A DNA stretch of 64,000 nt, from the NCBI GenBank assembly GCA_019203745.1, contig CP078104.1, forward strand, positions 310,001 to 374,000. The letters are read 5' to 3'. This document shows positions 32,702-42,750 of the stretch, piece by piece (position 1 is the first letter of the stretch; each line of letters begins with the position of its first letter). Position numbers and translations under genes: made by a program. Source of the stretch: Chryseobacterium sp. E1. Lineage in GTDB: Bacteria > Bacteroidota > Bacteroidia > Flavobacteriales > Weeksellaceae. The notes beneath the pieces are model-generated. The model saw only the letters and a list, made by a program, of their open reading frames with translations. It did not search any database and had not been told where the DNA came from.

Positions 32702-32922
32702 TTATCCCATTCCACAGGCCGGGCAGCCGTGTTCTCCAAGTACAAGTGTATCTTTTTTCACAATAGGTTTAGGTTTACCCGGTTTTGGCTTTTCTGTAGT
32801 ATCCGTAGTCACAACCTTTTTACTTTCTTTACCTGCTTCTTAGATTTGGCTGCAGATTTTGTAGTCTGTGCAGACACTCCTACTGCCATTAAACTCGCCA
32901 TTAATAATGCTGGAATTTTCAT
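32702..32922 (-). CDS. Putative MNIO-class RiPP precursor peptide
   Basis: 73 aa after adding one A near 32817. Sec signal MKIPALLMASLMAVGVSAQ, a Lys/Thr/Pro-rich linker (KSKKQVKKV, EKPKPGKPKP), then the C-terminal segment LVLGEHGCPACGMG with the only two Cys in a CPAC pair. Short Cys-bearing C-termini next to a DUF692 enzyme are the hallmark of MNIO substrates; chryseobasin-type peptides are known from Chryseobacterium. The stop is followed by AA and the enzyme's ATG, so translation is coupled. Which Cys is modified, and whether before export, cannot be told. Confidence 0.78.
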
Positions 32923-33032
32923 AACTTCTTTTTAAGTGAAATTTACAATAAACGTTCCATTTATTTTCAGATCTAAAAATACAATAATTTATTCTTGAAG
33001 AATTTATTTATATTTAGCATTAAAATTAAAAA

Positions 33033-34873
33033 ATGAAAAACAGGCTGTTTCAAGCAGTTTTCCTTGGCTTAGCTTTATCAGTCAGCAGTATTGCTACAAA
33101 AGCTCAATCTGTTGAGAGTAACAAAAAAATGGAATGGTTCAAAAATGCCAAACTGGGTATTTTTATTCACTGGGGAATTTATTCTGTCAACGGAATTTCT
33201 GAATCATGGTCTTTCTACAACAATTATATCAATCATGAAAACTACATGAAACAGCTGAACGGGTTTTCAGCTTCAAAATATCAGCCGGACCAATGGGTGA
33301 ATCTGATAAAAGAATCAGGAGCACAATATGCAGTAATTACCACGAAACACCATGACGGAGTTTCATTATGGAACTCGAATGCAGAAAGTGCAATTACCAT
33401 TCCCCGAAATTCTTCAGCGAAAAAAGATGTATTAAGTCCTTTCATTAACAGTCTTAAAAATTCAGGGCTGAAAACAGGTCTTTATTTTTCACTGCCTGAC
33501 TGGAGCCACTCCTCTTATGATATTTATACCCGTGCCCAAAAACGATATGATATCAAAAATGATCCGAAACGATGGCAGAATTTTATCAGATATTATCAAA
33601 TGCAGCTTACTGAACTTTCTTCCCGGTATAATCCTGATCTTTTTGGTTTGATGGAGATTGGGAGCACACCTCTGAAGAATGGAAAGCCACCCAGACTTTA
33701 GATCTTTTAAAAAGTCCAATCCTGAAATCATTATCAACTCAAGGCTTGACAAGCATGGAGATTACGACACTCCGGAACAGGGTATTCCTGTAACAGCACC
33801 CCAAACTCCGTACTGGGAACTTTGCTATACCATGAATGATTCATGGGGACATCAGCCTCATGACAATAATTATAAAAGTTCCAATATGATCATCCGGACA
33901 TTAACGGATGTGATGAGTATGGGAGGAAATCTGCTACTTGATATCGGACCGAAGGCAGATGGAAGCATTCCTGAAAAGCAGGTTGAAATACTGAAAGATC
34001 TTGGCCGATGGACCTCCAAATATAAAAAAGCCATCTATGAAACAGACCGTGGAATTCCCTTTGAAAACTATAAAGGAAAATCTACCGTATCCGCATCAAA
34101 AAAATCTCTGTTTCTTTATCTTGAAGAGGTGAAAAACTTCACTAAAATTCATGGATTGGCAACCAAGCCGGAAGCCATAAAAATTGTCGGAGATGATCAG
34201 TCACCTGTCAATATGGATTATAAGGACAACACCCTGACATTGGATCTGTCAAAGGTAAAATTTGACAAAGATGTTACCGTGGCAGAGCTTATTTTTAATA
34301 CCCAACCTGTATTTCTGAAAGATTTTCAGGAGAAAGAACGACCGCTTAAAGAAATAGTGGAAAACAAGAATTCCCAACTGGCAGCTTATGATTTAGCGAA
34401 TACTTTATATCATGGCAAGAACCTGCTGACTCAACAAGGTCTTACTATTGACGGCCTTCAAATGAATATCGGTAAAACCTCCAAGGCGAATACAGAAACT
34501 TTTAACTGGATCAGCAAACATGCAGAGGCTTTTTTGAAACGGAAAAAGGATTACCTGAAGGCCATTATCCGGGAATGAGTGCTTTATCAAAGGATAAACA
34601 AACCCTTTATCTTTTTGTAGAAGGAATACCTACAGGACCCATTGCCCTGAAAGGAATAAAAATGAAATTGCAAGGATAAGAGTTGTAGGTGAAGGAACTT
34701 TACTTTCTCACCAAATCTATAATAAGCTTTACTGGAGCCCGAGACCCGGCAGTGTTTACGTTGATATTCCCAAAGAAAGACTTGATAAAAATATGACGGT
34801 CATTGCTGTTCTTCTTACCAAGCCACTTGAACTCTATACAGAAAAGGTAGGCGCTGTTGAGAATAATCTTTAA
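33033..34873 (+). CDS. GH29 alpha-L-fucosidase
   Basis: Secreted (signal MKNRLFQAVFLGLALSVSS) retaining glycosidase of ~615 aa. GH29 motifs: AKLGIFIHWGIYSV, ITTKHHDGVSLW, GLYFSLPDWS and, after one-base repair near 33645, LFWFDGDWEH containing the nucleophile Asp. INSRLDKHGDY and GGNLLLDIGPKADG follow, then a C-terminal beta domain. Further breaks near 33690, 34545, 34660 and 34672 are one-base losses. Releases terminal fucose from glycans; no polysaccharide-utilisation genes (SusC/D) adjoin it. Divergent from the RiPP precursor operon. Confidence 0.9.
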
Positions 34874-34895
34874 ACATTCAGCCTTATTGATATAA

Positions 34896-34930
34896 AAACA
34901 AAATCCGGAGAATTATCTCCGGATTTTTTA
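34896..34930. terminator. Bidirectional terminator
   Basis: AAATCCGGAGA and TCTCCGGATTT form a perfect stem with T-runs on both strands, between the fucosidase and ndk ends. Confidence 0.9.
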
Positions 34931-34947
34931 TTTTGTAAGATGATTTT

Positions 34948-35360
34948 TTAGAAAATCTCCCTGAAAAATGGAACTGAGCTTCGATCAATGCATTCTCGTC
35001 AGAATCTGAACCGTGAACTGCATTTTCACCGATGCTTCTTGCAAACATTTTTCTGATAGTACCTTCAGCAGCTTCAGCCGGGTTAGTAGAACCGATCAAT
35101 GTTCTGAAGTCCTCTACTGCGTTGTCTTTTTCTAGAACAGCAGCAACGATAGGACCTGAGCTCATGAATTCTACCAATTCTCCATAAAATGGTCTTTCAG
35201 CGTGTACTTCATAGAATTTTTTTGCATCAGCAACTGTAAGCTGAGTTAGTTTTAAAGCTTTGATTTTAAAACCTCCTTCAGCGATCTTACCCAATATTGC
35301 ACCGATATGTCCGTCTGCTACTGCATCAGGCTTAATCATAGTGAATGTAATGTTAGACAT
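34948..35360 (-). CDS. ndk: Nucleoside diphosphate kinase
   Basis: Transfers the gamma phosphate of ATP to NDPs through a phospho-His. About 137 aa. Visible: [48 protein letters not shown] and the catalytic [12 protein letters not shown]. One G missing near 34971 alters the tail; repaired it stops at 34948 with ...FHFSGEIF, close to the usual length, rather than reading through the terminator. Confidence 0.95.
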
Positions 35361-35384
35361 AAATGTATAATTTTTTTAATGCGG

Positions 35385-35392
35385 CAAAATTA
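35385..35392 (-). promoter_or_regulatory. -7 promoter element of ndk
   Basis: TAATTTTG on the minus strand fits TAnnTTTG, about 25 bases before the ndk ATG. Confidence 0.5.
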
Positions 35393-35470
35393 CAAAAAAA
35401 TATCTTTTATTTTTATTTTAATTTTTTTAACATAAAAATAACTTTTATTAAGAAATTATGAACCAAACTT

Positions 35471-35486
35471 TGGCACAGTAATTGTT
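35471..35486 (+). promoter_or_regulatory. Sigma-54-like promoter
   Basis: TGGCACAGTAATTGTT: perfect -24 block TGGCAC with GG 12 bases before the G of TTGT, differing from the -12 consensus TTGC at one base. Confidence 0.45.
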
Positions 35487-35496
35487 TATTCTATTG

Positions 35497-35562
35497 CGAT
35501 TCTCATGTTTAATTTGAGTTTTCATGGTTATTAGTTTTTACCCAGCTTCGGCTGGGTTTTTT
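35497..35562 (+). ncRNA. Candidate small RNA (site A)
   Basis: Between a sigma-54-like promoter and a compact terminator (CCCAGC TTCG GCTGGG, then TTTTTT). Contains AGTTTTCATGGTTAT at 35517-35531, 14/15 identical to a motif in a second short transcript near 43341. About 65 nt; could also encode a tiny peptide starting MVISFYP, but that frame runs through the terminator hairpin. Confidence 0.4.
35541..35562 (+). terminator. Rho-independent terminator
   Basis: CCCAGC and GCTGGG closed by the stable TTCG tetraloop, followed by six T. Confidence 0.8.
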
Positions 35563-36067
35563 ATTTCAAAAAACAACCAGGTTTATTAACAATACTGTAA
35601 CATAAAAACTTTCTAAAACCTTATTGTTACGTTATTGCTTCTATTTCAATCAATGAGACAAACATCAGTATACCATTTTTTATGACATTCTTATTTTGAT
35701 AGTACGCATAAATCTGAAAAAAGTAGAGTTATTGTCAGAAAAAATGAATCAGAAAAGAAGACTTATTTAAAAATGCAAAATATTTTTCATCAAAAAGAGA
35801 AATAAATCATTTTTATACATTTTCAAATACACTAACGGAATAATATATTCAGATTAACCCAGGAACAACAATTAAAGGGATAAAATAGGAAAAGTATATT
35901 CCGAAAAAGCCTTCCAGAATCGATTTTTTATATAAGAAAATATGACACTTGATTAAATGGCAGATAATATGTACATTTTGTCCGAGTGACATAAAGTCAC
36001 AAAAAATTTAAATCTGCTTATTTTTTTACAAGGATTCAGTACTTTACAGTTTTTTTAAGCTGTCTGA

Positions 36068-36992
36068 TTATTTCTGAGAAGCTTCTTCCGCTTCATCCAT
36101 AAGCTTGATATAAGTGGCATAACGGGAATGCTGGATCTCGCCGGTTTCAGGGATGCTATTACTGCACATTTCGGCTCATTGACATGAAGGCAGTTGTGAA
36201 ATTTACATTCTTCCTCTTTTTGAAAATTTCGGGAAAATAATGCTGTACTTCTTCTTTTTCAATATCAATCATAGCGAATTCACGAACTCCCGGAGTATCG
36301 ATCACGTTTCCGCCAAAGTCCCAGAAATGCATCTGAGCAAAGGTTGTAGTATGTTTTCCTTTTAAATGGGTATCGGAAATTTCTGAAGTTTTAAGGTTTA
36401 GCCCTGGCTGCAATGCATTCACCAATGTAGATTTTCCACAACCGGAGTGCCCGAAAAATACAGAAGTTTTATCTTTAAGCAGGTCCTGAAGCTGATCAAG
36501 ATTCAACTTCGAATAAGACGATATTTCCAGAGTATCATATCCAATCTCCTGATACAGGAACTCAATATCCTTTACAATTTCGATTTCTTCTTCGTGTAAA
36601 ACATCAATTTTGTTAAAAAGGATCAATGGTGTGATATTATAGGCTTCACAACATGCCAGAAATCTATCAAGAAATCCCAGTGAAGTTTCAGGATGTTTCA
36701 AGGTAAAAATAAAACAGGCAAGATCAATATTGGAAGCAATAATATGGGCTTCTTTTGAAAGGTTGACAGATTTACGGATCAGGTAATTGGTGCGTGGTTC
36801 TATTTTGGTAATCCATGCAATATCATCCTGTTCCAGCTGGAACTCAACAAAATCACCTACAGCAAGCGGATTGGTAAGTCTGGTTTTAATTAATTTAAAT
36901 TTTCCTCTGATTCTGGCCTCGAAAATCTTATTGGTTTCCAATTCCAAAACCTGATACCAACTGCCCGTAGATTTAATGATTTTTCCTTTCAT
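36068..36992 (-). CDS. rsgA: Ribosome small subunit-dependent GTPase RsgA
   Basis: Circularly permuted GTPase assisting late 30S maturation (~308 aa). An N-terminal OB domain, then permuted G motifs: FNKID (G4), HSGCGKSTLVN (G1), TTTFAQM and IDTPGVREFA (G3). The zinc segment reads KKEECKFHNCLHVNEPKC only after one-base additions near 36210-36215; unrepaired, the Cys ligands are lost, strong evidence that the break is an artefact. Repaired end: ...DEAEEASQK. Confidence 0.92.
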
Positions 36993-37016
36993 AGATAATA
37001 CTGGTGCAAATATAAG

Positions 37017-37094
37017 AAATTAGGGCTTAGGATTCGGAAATTAGGGCTAAACAAATATTTCAGCTTTTTAATCCCGATACCTAAGCCCTGATTT
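37017..37094. repeat. Imperfect inverted and direct repeat
   Basis: AAATTAGGGCTTAGG (37017-37031) is inverted as CCTAAGCCCTGATTT (37080-37094), 14/15 matching, and AAATTAGGGCTAA recurs directly at 37038-37050. It lies between rsgA and the DAHP synthase gene. No T-run follows on the minus strand, so it is not a classical terminator; likely a dispersed intergenic repeat. Confidence 0.5.
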
Positions 37095-37169
37095 TATAGG
37101 CTCCAGAAAAATTTTTATTAAAGATTCAGAAGAAGTTCCTCATCTTTAAGTCCTGATTCCTGTAATCTT

Positions 37170-38244
37170 TTATCTGTTGATCATAATATTATTCTGAACC
37201 TCAATAGATTCTTCGTGAATTGCTTTGAAAACTTTTTCAATAAACTCCTGAGACATTCCTGTTTCTTTTGCTTTTTGAGTGGCGTATTCTGTAATTACTT
37301 TCCAACGTTCCGGCTGGAAGATGGCAATGTCATTTTCTTTTTAAGTTTCCCGATTTTTTCAGAAATCTTCATCCTTTGCGAAAGAAGTTCAATCAATTGA
37401 AAATCAAGGTCGGAGATCAATGTTCTGTGTCTTCCCATTTCTCCTTCAAAACCTGCCAGGTCTGTACTTCTTACTTTTAAATTCCCAATCATTTCAGCAA
37501 GTACTTCCGGAGTAATCTGCTGAGCAGCATCACTCCATGCTTCATCTGGGTTGGAATGCGTTTCAATAATAGCTCCCTGGTACCCTACGTTAAGAGCTTC
37601 CTGGGTGATATCCGCAAGACCAGTTCTGTTTCCACAGATGTGAGAAGGGTCTATTAGCATCGGGATATTCGGGAACTGGCTTTTGAAGTCAAGGGCGATC
37701 TGCCAGTTCGGGTTGTTTCTGTATTTTGTCTTCTGGTATGTTGAAAATCCTCTGTGGATTACCCCAGGTTTTTAATATCCTGTCCCAAAAGTCTTTCCAG
37801 GGCACCAATCCATAATGCAAGATCCGGATTTACAGGGTTTTTAACGAATACCGGCTTATCAGTACCTCTTAATGCCATAGCGATTTCCTGTACTGTAAAA
37901 GGGTTTACTGTAGAACGTGCCCCAATCCAAAGAACATCCACATCAGCTTCTAAAGCGGCAAAAACGTGATGAGCATTGGCAACTTCCGTTGCTGTTTTAA
38001 AGCCGTATTCCTCTTTTTTTTTTCAGCCAGTTCAAACCGATCACTCCTACTCCCTCAAATCCGTTAGGTTTTGTACGGGGTTTCAGATTCCTGCACGGAA
38101 AACCGATACCTGAGCATTGGATTCTTTAATTCTTCTGGCTGTTTCAAGCATCTGAGCTTCACTTTCCGCACTGCATGGACCTGCGATCATCAGGGGTTGT
38201 GTAAGCCCGTTGATCCACTCATTTTTCAAATCTTTTAAATTCAT
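37170..38244 (-). CDS. Bifunctional DAHP synthase / chorismate mutase
   Basis: Shikimate-pathway enzyme (~360 aa): an N-terminal KDO8P-synthase-like DAHP synthase (IAGPCSAES, FRAGIWKPRT, DVLWIGARSTVNPF, VFVKNPVNPD, MLIDPSHICGNR) fused to a C-terminal AroQ-type chorismate mutase (HRTLISDLDFQLIELLSQRMKISEKIGKLKK). Fusion of opposite pathway steps usually confers feedback sensitivity in this subfamily (known). Breaks near 38085, 38014, 37768 and 37343. The T-run at 38014-38023 is 10 long where relatives have a mixed KKVKEE codon tract. Confidence 0.9.
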
Positions 38245-38350
38245 TATTCTAAATTTTATTGTTTTTATATTTTTTTAAGTTCACAGCAATAGCCCTTTGA
38301 TTATAAAATTTAATTTATAATTCTTTTCAAAAATGCCGTTAAAAAATTGT

Positions 38351-38542
38351 TTAAAGGAAATCAGGATAATAAAAGGGCTCTACTTCTCCTGTATTTTTGG
38401 AAAGAAATTCAGTTAACAATACCAGTAAAATCGGTAATACGTTCTGAAATTTCTATAATAAGAAGCAGAAAAGCTAAAATAACCGCTAAAAAGTAATTAG
38501 CGGGTGCAAAAAAGACTGATATGTGTTAGATAATTTTTCCAT
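38351..38542 (-). CDS. Possible small single-pass membrane protein
   Basis: A plausible ~66-aa product appears if one T is added near 38518 and two A near 38412: MEKLSNTYQSFFAPANYFLAVILAFLLLII... with one strong transmembrane helix and a charged tail ending EVEPFYYPDFL. No family recognised and the reading depends entirely on repairs. Otherwise the 38245-38638 gap contains nothing I can support. Confidence 0.4.
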
Positions 38543-38638
38543 TTTATTCTGGAAATGTCTTTGTTTCAGCGTTTCTGATTATAATTTGATCTCATTGAAA
38601 AATGTTTTTCTCAGAAATCTTCGACAAATATATAAAAA

Positions 38639-40335
38639 TTATGTCAAATCAAACTTCATTAAATCATCAAGATCTTTCAAAAGTGGATTTTTTTCAATAA
38701 ATTTTTCAAATATTTTTCTTTTGGTAACGACCTCAATCTTCAGATTTTCAACGTCTCTCTCGTATTCTATCTCAATACTGTGGTTCTGAACTTTTGTTCT
38801 GAAATGATTGAAAAATTCTCCGCTTATTTTGTCAAATTCCACTTTTGCAGAGTCGGAAGGGAATAAAACCCTGATCTTATGTTCGTCTGCTTTTACCAGT
38901 TTGAAGGTTTTTACCGCATTGAAAACAAAATTGTTTTTTACCTGCAGCTGTTTGAGCATGATTTTCCATTCCATCTGCAGATCTGTATCTGTAAAATGGT
39001 TTTGAGGCAGGTTTTCGGCTTTCACAGCGATATTTTCTGCTGTTTCTACTTTTTCTTCCTTCGTCAGAAAAGAATTGATGCTGAAGCCGGAAGAAATTCC
39101 CGGTCTTGATAATGGTTTGTTTGTTTTCGTTACTGAAGTTTCCTGTACTTTTTCAAGGACAGCAGGCTGCTCTTCCTTAACCACTTCTTTTTCTCCTGAA
39201 CTTTTTCAGGCATTTTCAGTTCCTGCTTCTCACTGAAAAACGGAGCCAGTATCAGGAACTTTTTTTTTAGTATCGCCTGAATTAGCTGTCAGGGAAGCCA
39301 GCTGCATCAGTGCAATTTCAACCGTAAGTCTTGGATTTTTGAGTTTTTATAATTAATGTCTGCATGGTTGCAGATCTCAATACCATCGATCAGCTGTTGG
39401 GCGGCCCATTTCTGCCCCTGTTCTACAAATCTGGATTTGGTCTTCTCTCCCACTTCAATAAGATCAATTGTAGAAGTATTTTGTGCCATCATCAGATCTC
39501 TGAAATGATTTCCCAATCCGGCAATGAATATATGAGGGTCAAATCCTTTCTTAACAATATCATTAAAAGCGGAAAGCACTTCAGGAATTTTATTTTCCTT
39601 GGCAAGGTCCACAATATTGAGATATTGGTCATAGTCCAGAATATTCAGAACTTCGGCAGCTTTAGCCAGGGTGATATTTTTTTGGGAAAATGTGGAAAGC
39701 CTGTCAAAAATGGAAAGTGCATCTCTTAAAGCTCCATCTGCCTTTTGGGCGATCAGGTACAATGCATCATCCTCGTATTGGATATTTTCTTTCTGAGCAA
39801 TATTTCTAAGATGCGACTGAATGTCTTCAATCACGATTCTTTTGAAGTCATAGATCTGGCAGCGGGATAAAATCGTAGGAATGATTTTATGTTTTTCCGT
39901 TGTGGCCAAAATAAAGATCGCATGAGCCGGAGGTTCCTCAAGTGTCTTAAGGAATGCATTGAAAGCGGCAGAAGACAGCATATGCACCTCGTCTATGATA
40001 TATACTTTGTATTTACCAACCTGAGGGGCAAAGCGTACCTGATCTATCAGTTCCCTGATATCATCTACAGAGTTATTGGATGCTGCATCCAGTTCATAGA
40101 TATTATAGGCAAAGCCGTCTTCTGAAACCGAGCCATCTTTCTCATTGATCTTTCTTGCCAGGATTCTGGCACAAGTAGTCTTACCCACCCCACGAGGTCC
40201 GCAAAAAAGCAATGCCTGAGCTAACTGGCTTTCTTCAATTGCATGTTCTAAAGTATCCGTAATATGGGATTGTCCTACAACCGTATCAAACTCCTGAGGA
40301 CGATATTTTCTTGCAGATACTATAAAATTTTCCAT
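38639..40335 (-). CDS. dnaX: DNA polymerase III subunit gamma/tau
   Basis: Clamp-loader ATPase (~567 aa). Visible: ARKYRPQEFDTVVGQ, Walker A GPRGVGKTTCAR, ELDAASNNSVDDIREL, Walker B YIIDEVHMLS, SRC-type sensor LATTEKHKIIPTILSRCQIYDF and a KADGALRDALSIFD sensor 2. The loop that carries four zinc Cys in E. coli DnaX is here KINEKDGSVSEDGF, without Cys, as in other Flavobacteriia. The C-terminal part is low-complexity tau-like sequence. Breaks near 39340, 39263 and 39205 lie at the junction to that tail and need one base each. Confidence 0.92.
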
Positions 40336-40367
40336 TGGCCAAAAATAAGAAATATAGTTTTAATTTG

Positions 40368-40435
40368 AAAATTAAAAGTTTTCAAATTGTCAACAAAAAA
40401 CTTATTTCTGCTCAAATTGGAAAACTTTTAATTTT
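40368..40435. repeat. AT-rich inverted repeat between dnaX and the TetR gene
   Basis: AAAATTAAAAGTTTTC (40368-40383) and GAAAACTTTTAATTTT (40420-40435) are perfect inverses separated by ~36 bases, with further near-matches inward. It overlaps the 3-prime end of the TetR gene and could act as its terminator or as an operator. Confidence 0.5.
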
Positions 40436-41068
40436 TATTTCTTTTTTTATTGTATGCAAAATCAATCAGCTCAACGATAGCCTCTTCAATCTCTTTTCTG
40501 CCGTCTTCTGTTTTCAGATCAATCCCACAGAATTTATTGGCATTGTATCCGGTGTAAAGATTCAGGTAATAGGCTCCGGAAACGATCAGTGCCATAATTG
40601 CTCTGTGTCTCTTTGCCATATCTCCTCCGAAATAAGGATCTGATATATTCCCGAATAATACTTCTCCTACCTCTTCACGTTGTTCTACCAGTTTCTTAAG
40701 GATGGGTTTACTTTCTGAAAGTTCCCAAAGGATGATTTTCTGAAGTTCTTTGTTTTTCTTCAGGTTCTCAAACTGGTTCAGAACTACCATTTTGGTGAGT
40801 TCGTGTCCGCCGTCAGAGAAATCCATATCTACATCCTGATTCACCTGGCTCCAGTAATCCTGAGATTTGATGTATTCGTCGATCAGTTTATCTGTACTTC
40901 CAAAATACTCATAGATCAGTTTTTATCAAAGCCTGCTACAGCTGCGATTTTACTTACTTTTAAACCGGAGTATCCTTTTACTCTTAAAATTTTACCAACT
41001 GCAGCGAGCAGTTTCTGTTTGGTTTTTTCTTTGTCCCTAATGGGGCCCTGCACTACTTTTCTAGGCAT
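40428..41068 (-). CDS. TetR/AcrR-family transcriptional regulator
   Basis: About 213 aa. One-base addition near 40922 joins the N-terminal HTH (KLLAAVGKILRVKGYSGLKVSKIAAVAGFDKKLIYEYFGS) to the ligand-binding part (DYWSQVNQDVDMDF...). The HTH has the usual GxxxxxVxxIAxxAG...YxYFxS pattern. It begins 6 bases after the stop of the alpha-oxoamine synthase gene on the same strand, so it may control that gene or lipid synthesis (inference). Ligand unknown. Confidence 0.82.
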
Positions 41069-41074
41069 AATTTA

Positions 41075-42328
41075 TTATTTTTTTGCAATATGCAATTTTT
41101 TATTAATATCTTCAAATGCGTTCAGTGTTTTATCCAGATGTTCCTTTTCATGTCTTGCCGTTACACTCATTCTGATACGCGCATCTTTTCTCGGTACTGC
41201 CGGATAGAGAATAGGATTTGTATAAATTCCTTTTTCTATTAGTAATTTCCCCGCTTCTCCGTTACAAACGGATCTCCGATCTTTACGGGAACAATTGCCG
41301 AACGGGTAATTCCTGTATCTAATCCAAGGTCGTCAAGCCTTTTTTGAAATAATTGATATTGTCCCAAAGTTTTTGTCTCCAGATGGGTTCTTCATCAATA
41401 AGATCAATAGCTTTAACGATTCCTGCGGATGATGGGGTGCTGTTGCAGAGAAGATCTGCTGACGGGACTGGAATTTGATAAAAGAAGCCAGTTTATTATT
41501 GGCAATTACGTACCCTCCAAGGTTTCCAAACGTTTTACTGAATGTTCCTGTGATGATATCTACTTTATCCAGCAATCCTGCTTCTTCCAGAGTACCTCTT
41601 CCTGTTTCTCCAAGAATACCAACGCCATGTACGTCGTCTACCATAAGAAAGGCATTGTACTTTTTCACAAGGTCATAGATCTCATTAATACGTGAAGTAT
41701 CCCCGTCCTGGGAATAGACTCCATCTACAATAACGAGTTTCGTACGGTACAGATTTTCAGATACCTTCAAAATGTGTTCCAAAGATTCCAAATTATTGTG
41801 CGGAAATGTTTTTTTATTTGTAAAAGCACATCCTTCATGCACACTGGCATGTACTGCCATATCTAAAATGGCCAGATCTTCTTTCAGCATCAGGCATTGC
41901 AAAGTAGCACTATTGGCTGTATAGCCAGTGGTAAATACAACGGCTTCATCCTCATTACGGTTAAAGAAACTTGTTATTTTTTTCTCTAATGCGCTGTGAT
42001 AATCAAAGTAACCGCCGATAAGAGGTGTAGCTCCTGTACCTGTTCCGTACTTCTCTATTCCCTCTATTGCTGCCTGTTTTACCTTAGGGTGTTGGGTAAA
42101 CCCAAGGTAATCACTTGATACAAAGCTAACAAACTCTCTGTTCTGATCCGCAATATTTACGTTCAATACGGCATTGGTTCCTGAAGTGTTCTTCAGTCTG
42201 TAATTCATATGCCCGTTAGACTTTACAAAGTCTAAATATTCATAAAATATTTCAGCTCTTTGAGCCATATTATTGTCTGGTATATTCTCAAAATCTTTAA
42301 TGGTTGCTGTTGTGAAATTGATGCTCAT
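41075..42328 (-). CDS. Alpha-oxoamine synthase family aminotransferase (possible serine palmitoyltransferase)
   Basis: PLP enzyme of ~419 aa joining an amino acid and an acyl-CoA. Visible: SSDYLGFTQHPKVKQA, GTGTGATPLIGGYFDYH, TGYTANSATLQ, DMAVHASVHEG, DDVHGVGILGETGRG and the PLP Lys in TGTFSKTFGNLGGYV. The fold covers BioF, KBL, HemA and SPT. The SK-containing GTFSK motif and Bacteroidota context favour sphingolipid synthesis, but BioF-like activity cannot be excluded. Breaks near 41435, 41340 and 41255. The start at 42328 (MSINFTTATIKDF) was preferred to an in-frame ATG 33 bases upstream that overlaps the -7 box. Confidence 0.75.
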
Positions 42329-42358
42329 CCTTAATCTTGTTTGTTGTGGTTCGAAAAA

Positions 42359-42366
42359 CAAATATA
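42359..42366 (-). promoter_or_regulatory. -7 promoter element of the alpha-oxoamine synthase gene
   Basis: TATATTTG on the minus strand, fitting TAnnTTTG, 31 bases before the chosen ATG. Confidence 0.5.
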
Positions 42367-42750
42367 TGACTATTTAAAGGGCTTTGGTACGCATAAAAGA
42401 TTAAATATTATTAAAGGCACAATAATTTTATTCTTTTGCACTGTAAACCAAACTCCTTCATTTTATATCTGCAACTCTAACCGTTTTTTTATATAAATCA
42501 GTTTTTTATTATCTAAATTTAACAAAAAAGTAAAATAATAAAGCTATATAACTAAATTAATAATAAAAAAGCACGATTATTCTTTACAACCCTCTCATTT
42601 ATAAAAGATTATTTTTTTACATCTTCTTTCTTTTATTGATAAAAACTCTTCATTTCGGTAAAATCAGAGGAAGATTAAGTCTCCAATACGAGAAGACAGA
42701 TGCAAAAATCGTCCTGCTACGGGAGCATCTGAGATATTTTACAGGAAAAA
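42367..42750. other. Intergenic region, nothing recognised
   Basis: AT-rich stretch of ~380 bases between two minus-strand genes. No ORF, hairpin terminator or repeat that I can support. Confidence 0.5.

Larger units (their letters stand above)
35361..36067. other. Long intergenic region
   Basis: About 700 bases of very AT-rich DNA without a supported gene. Contains the ndk promoter, a sigma-54-like element and a short terminator-bounded candidate transcript (35497-35562). From 35570 to 36067 I see no ORF, repeat or hairpin worth naming. Confidence 0.5.

Noticed and set aside
35524..35585. Tiny peptide starting MVISFYPASAG at site A
   Set aside because: The frame runs directly through the terminator hairpin, so it is more likely noncoding there.
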